Below, piece after piece: positions 34,975 through 35,676 of a stretch of 35,676 nucleotides of DNA. The stretch spans positions 1-35,676 of the forward strand of contig CALADZ010000141.1 in assembly GCA_937890575.1 (NCBI GenBank), written 5' to 3'. The DNA is from MAG-120531 sp002378585. GTDB taxonomy: Bacteria; Bacteroidota; Bacteroidia; Flavobacteriales; Flavobacteriaceae. Made by a program: the position numbers and the translations under genes. The notes below the pieces were generated by a model. The model was not told where the DNA came from and ran no database searches. It saw only the letters and a program-made list of their open reading frames with translations. Within the stretch, counting starts at the first letter, position 1. Each line of letters begins with the position of its first letter.

Positions 34975-35676
34975 CTATTTTTTTTGCACAATTACCGTCT
35001 GAATCCCTAGTGGAATATACTTTTCCCAAGCAAAAAAGGGCCAAGTCACCCCCTTGAGCCATGCTAAGTTTAAAAAATGGCTTTCAAAACTAGCGTTCCA
35101 TCGAATATTCTTTTTTTCTGCCCTTCCTAGCCACCACAAAATGAATGGATCGAGCGTGCCGTATTTATGATGCGCTACAATCTTCCAATGGGATGAGGGA
35201 AAAAGAAAATCCCAAGACTTAAAACTGAAAAGGTTGATGTGCCTCGGGGTATGCCAACCTTGCCAATACTGTTTTTGAATTTTGGCCAACAGTCCCTGAT
35301 ACATAGGCACCTCGATGATAACCATACCACCCCGTTTAAGGTGTTTCAAACACTTTTCTATGGTTAACGCAGGCCTATAATCGTGTTCTAGATAATGCCA
35401 CGCGGTGATTACATCAAAACGCTCAGTAGTGTTGTATTGATCCAAACTTTCCTCAGACAAATGAATGCCGGCATAACTAGGGTCATCCCATTGGGCTGCT
35501 TTAAAATCAATCCCATAACATTCTGCTTGGGTATGCTGTTTCATCGCGCGCAGAAAATCTGGCTTTCCGCAACCAATATCTAAAATACTGACCTGAGTGT
35601 TTTTATTGGAAGCTAGGTGTTTATTCACCAAACGAACCCTTTTTCGGTTTAACGAATGATCTTGACGCTGTACGAC
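34975..35676 (-). CDS. Class I SAM-dependent methyltransferase, 5' end beyond the window
   Basis: Methyltransferase of the Methyltransf_23-like group. Motif I is ILDIGCGKPDFLRAM; the acidic loop is GIDFKAAQWDD; motif FDVITAWHYLEHDYRP follows, then LKRGGMVIIEVPMYQG and HTPRHINLFS, typical of this group. The frame remains open to the last base of the window (upstream residues VVQRQDHSLNRKRVRL), and the only nearby start would be a TTG at 35631, so the real start probably lies outside. It is 4 nt before the CrtA-like gene and on the same strand; the two may share a pigment or lipid modification task (inference). Confidence 0.88.
   Translation of the reverse strand, partial: VVQRQDHSLNRKRVRLVNKHLASNKNTQVSILDIGCGKPDFLRAMKQHTQAECYGIDFKAAQWDDPSYAGIHLSEESLDQYNTTERFDVITAWHYLEHDYRPALTIEKCLKHLKRGGMVIIEVPMYQGLLAKIQKQYWQGWHTPRHINLFSFKSWDFLFPSSHWKIVAHHKYGTLDPFILWWLGRAEKKNIRWNASFESHFLNLAWLKGVTWPFFAWEKYIPLGIQTVIVQKK

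Noticed and set aside
35629..35631. TTG at 35631 as start of the methyltransferase
   Set aside because: The frame stays open to the window edge with plausible coding sequence, so the true start likely lies outside.

Overview
The window looks like a chromosomal segment of a Bacteroidota bacterium, most likely a (marine) Flavobacteriia member. The signs are an adjacent SusC/SusD pair, many short Bacteroidota-type lipoprotein signals, genes with no obvious Shine-Dalgarno sequence, one exact match to the Bacteroidota promoter form (TTTG-N20-TAnnTTTG), and a CrtA-like oxygenase. No rRNA, tRNA, insertion sequence, phage gene or CRISPR array was seen. No gene-free gap exceeds about 250 bases.

Layout. 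(1) 1-6226, minus strand: a tripartite RND drug-efflux operon (small secreted protein, adaptor, RND pump, TolC-like outer-membrane lipoprotein). The TolC-like gene is interrupted by a 77-bp imperfect tandem duplication whose copies differ only at synonymous positions. This is either a recombination scar or an assembly join between strain variants. (2) 6322-8541, minus: an abutting pair, an ATP-cone/PD-(D/E)XK nuclease-like protein and a beta-CASP metallo-beta-lactamase RNase. A divergent TSUP exporter follows at 8649. (3) 9494-19000: a secreted hydrolase region (penicillin-acylase-type lipoprotein, D-aminoacylase-like lipoprotein, M20 peptidase, two-subunit Na+/solute symporter, polytopic membrane protein, secreted PqqB-like MBL protein). 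(4) 19122-23798: a prolyl-iminopeptidase-like lipoprotein, then a tight operon of an Nramp-fold transporter lacking the metal-binding motifs and the 5-oxoprolinase genes pxpA, pxpB and pxpC. (5) 23865-30575: two DoxX-like membrane proteins, a strong terminator, the SusD/SusC pair, and a divergent membrane-anchored HTH protein. (6) 30722-33466: a DUF819 permease and a gamma-glutamyltranspeptidase-fold hydrolase. (7) 33593-34271: an XRE regulator and a small membrane protein with operator-like repeats on their promoter. (8) 34296-35676: a CrtA-like monooxygenase and a methyltransferase that runs off the window.

Working together (inference). Regions 3-6 read as a scavenging locus for acylated, D-, gamma-glutamyl or pyroglutamyl amino acids and peptides. 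SusCD would bring substrates across the outer membrane, periplasmic or anchored acylases and peptidases would trim them, several permeases would import the products, and PxpABC would convert 5-oxoproline to glutamate using ATP. The most interesting points are the Nramp-fold protein that cannot bind metal in the usual way next to 5-oxoprolinase, two hydrolases (D-aminoacylase-like and GGT-like) that keep the fold but lose family-defining ligand residues, the ToxR-topology regulator beside susC, and the duplicated, frameshifted efflux gene.
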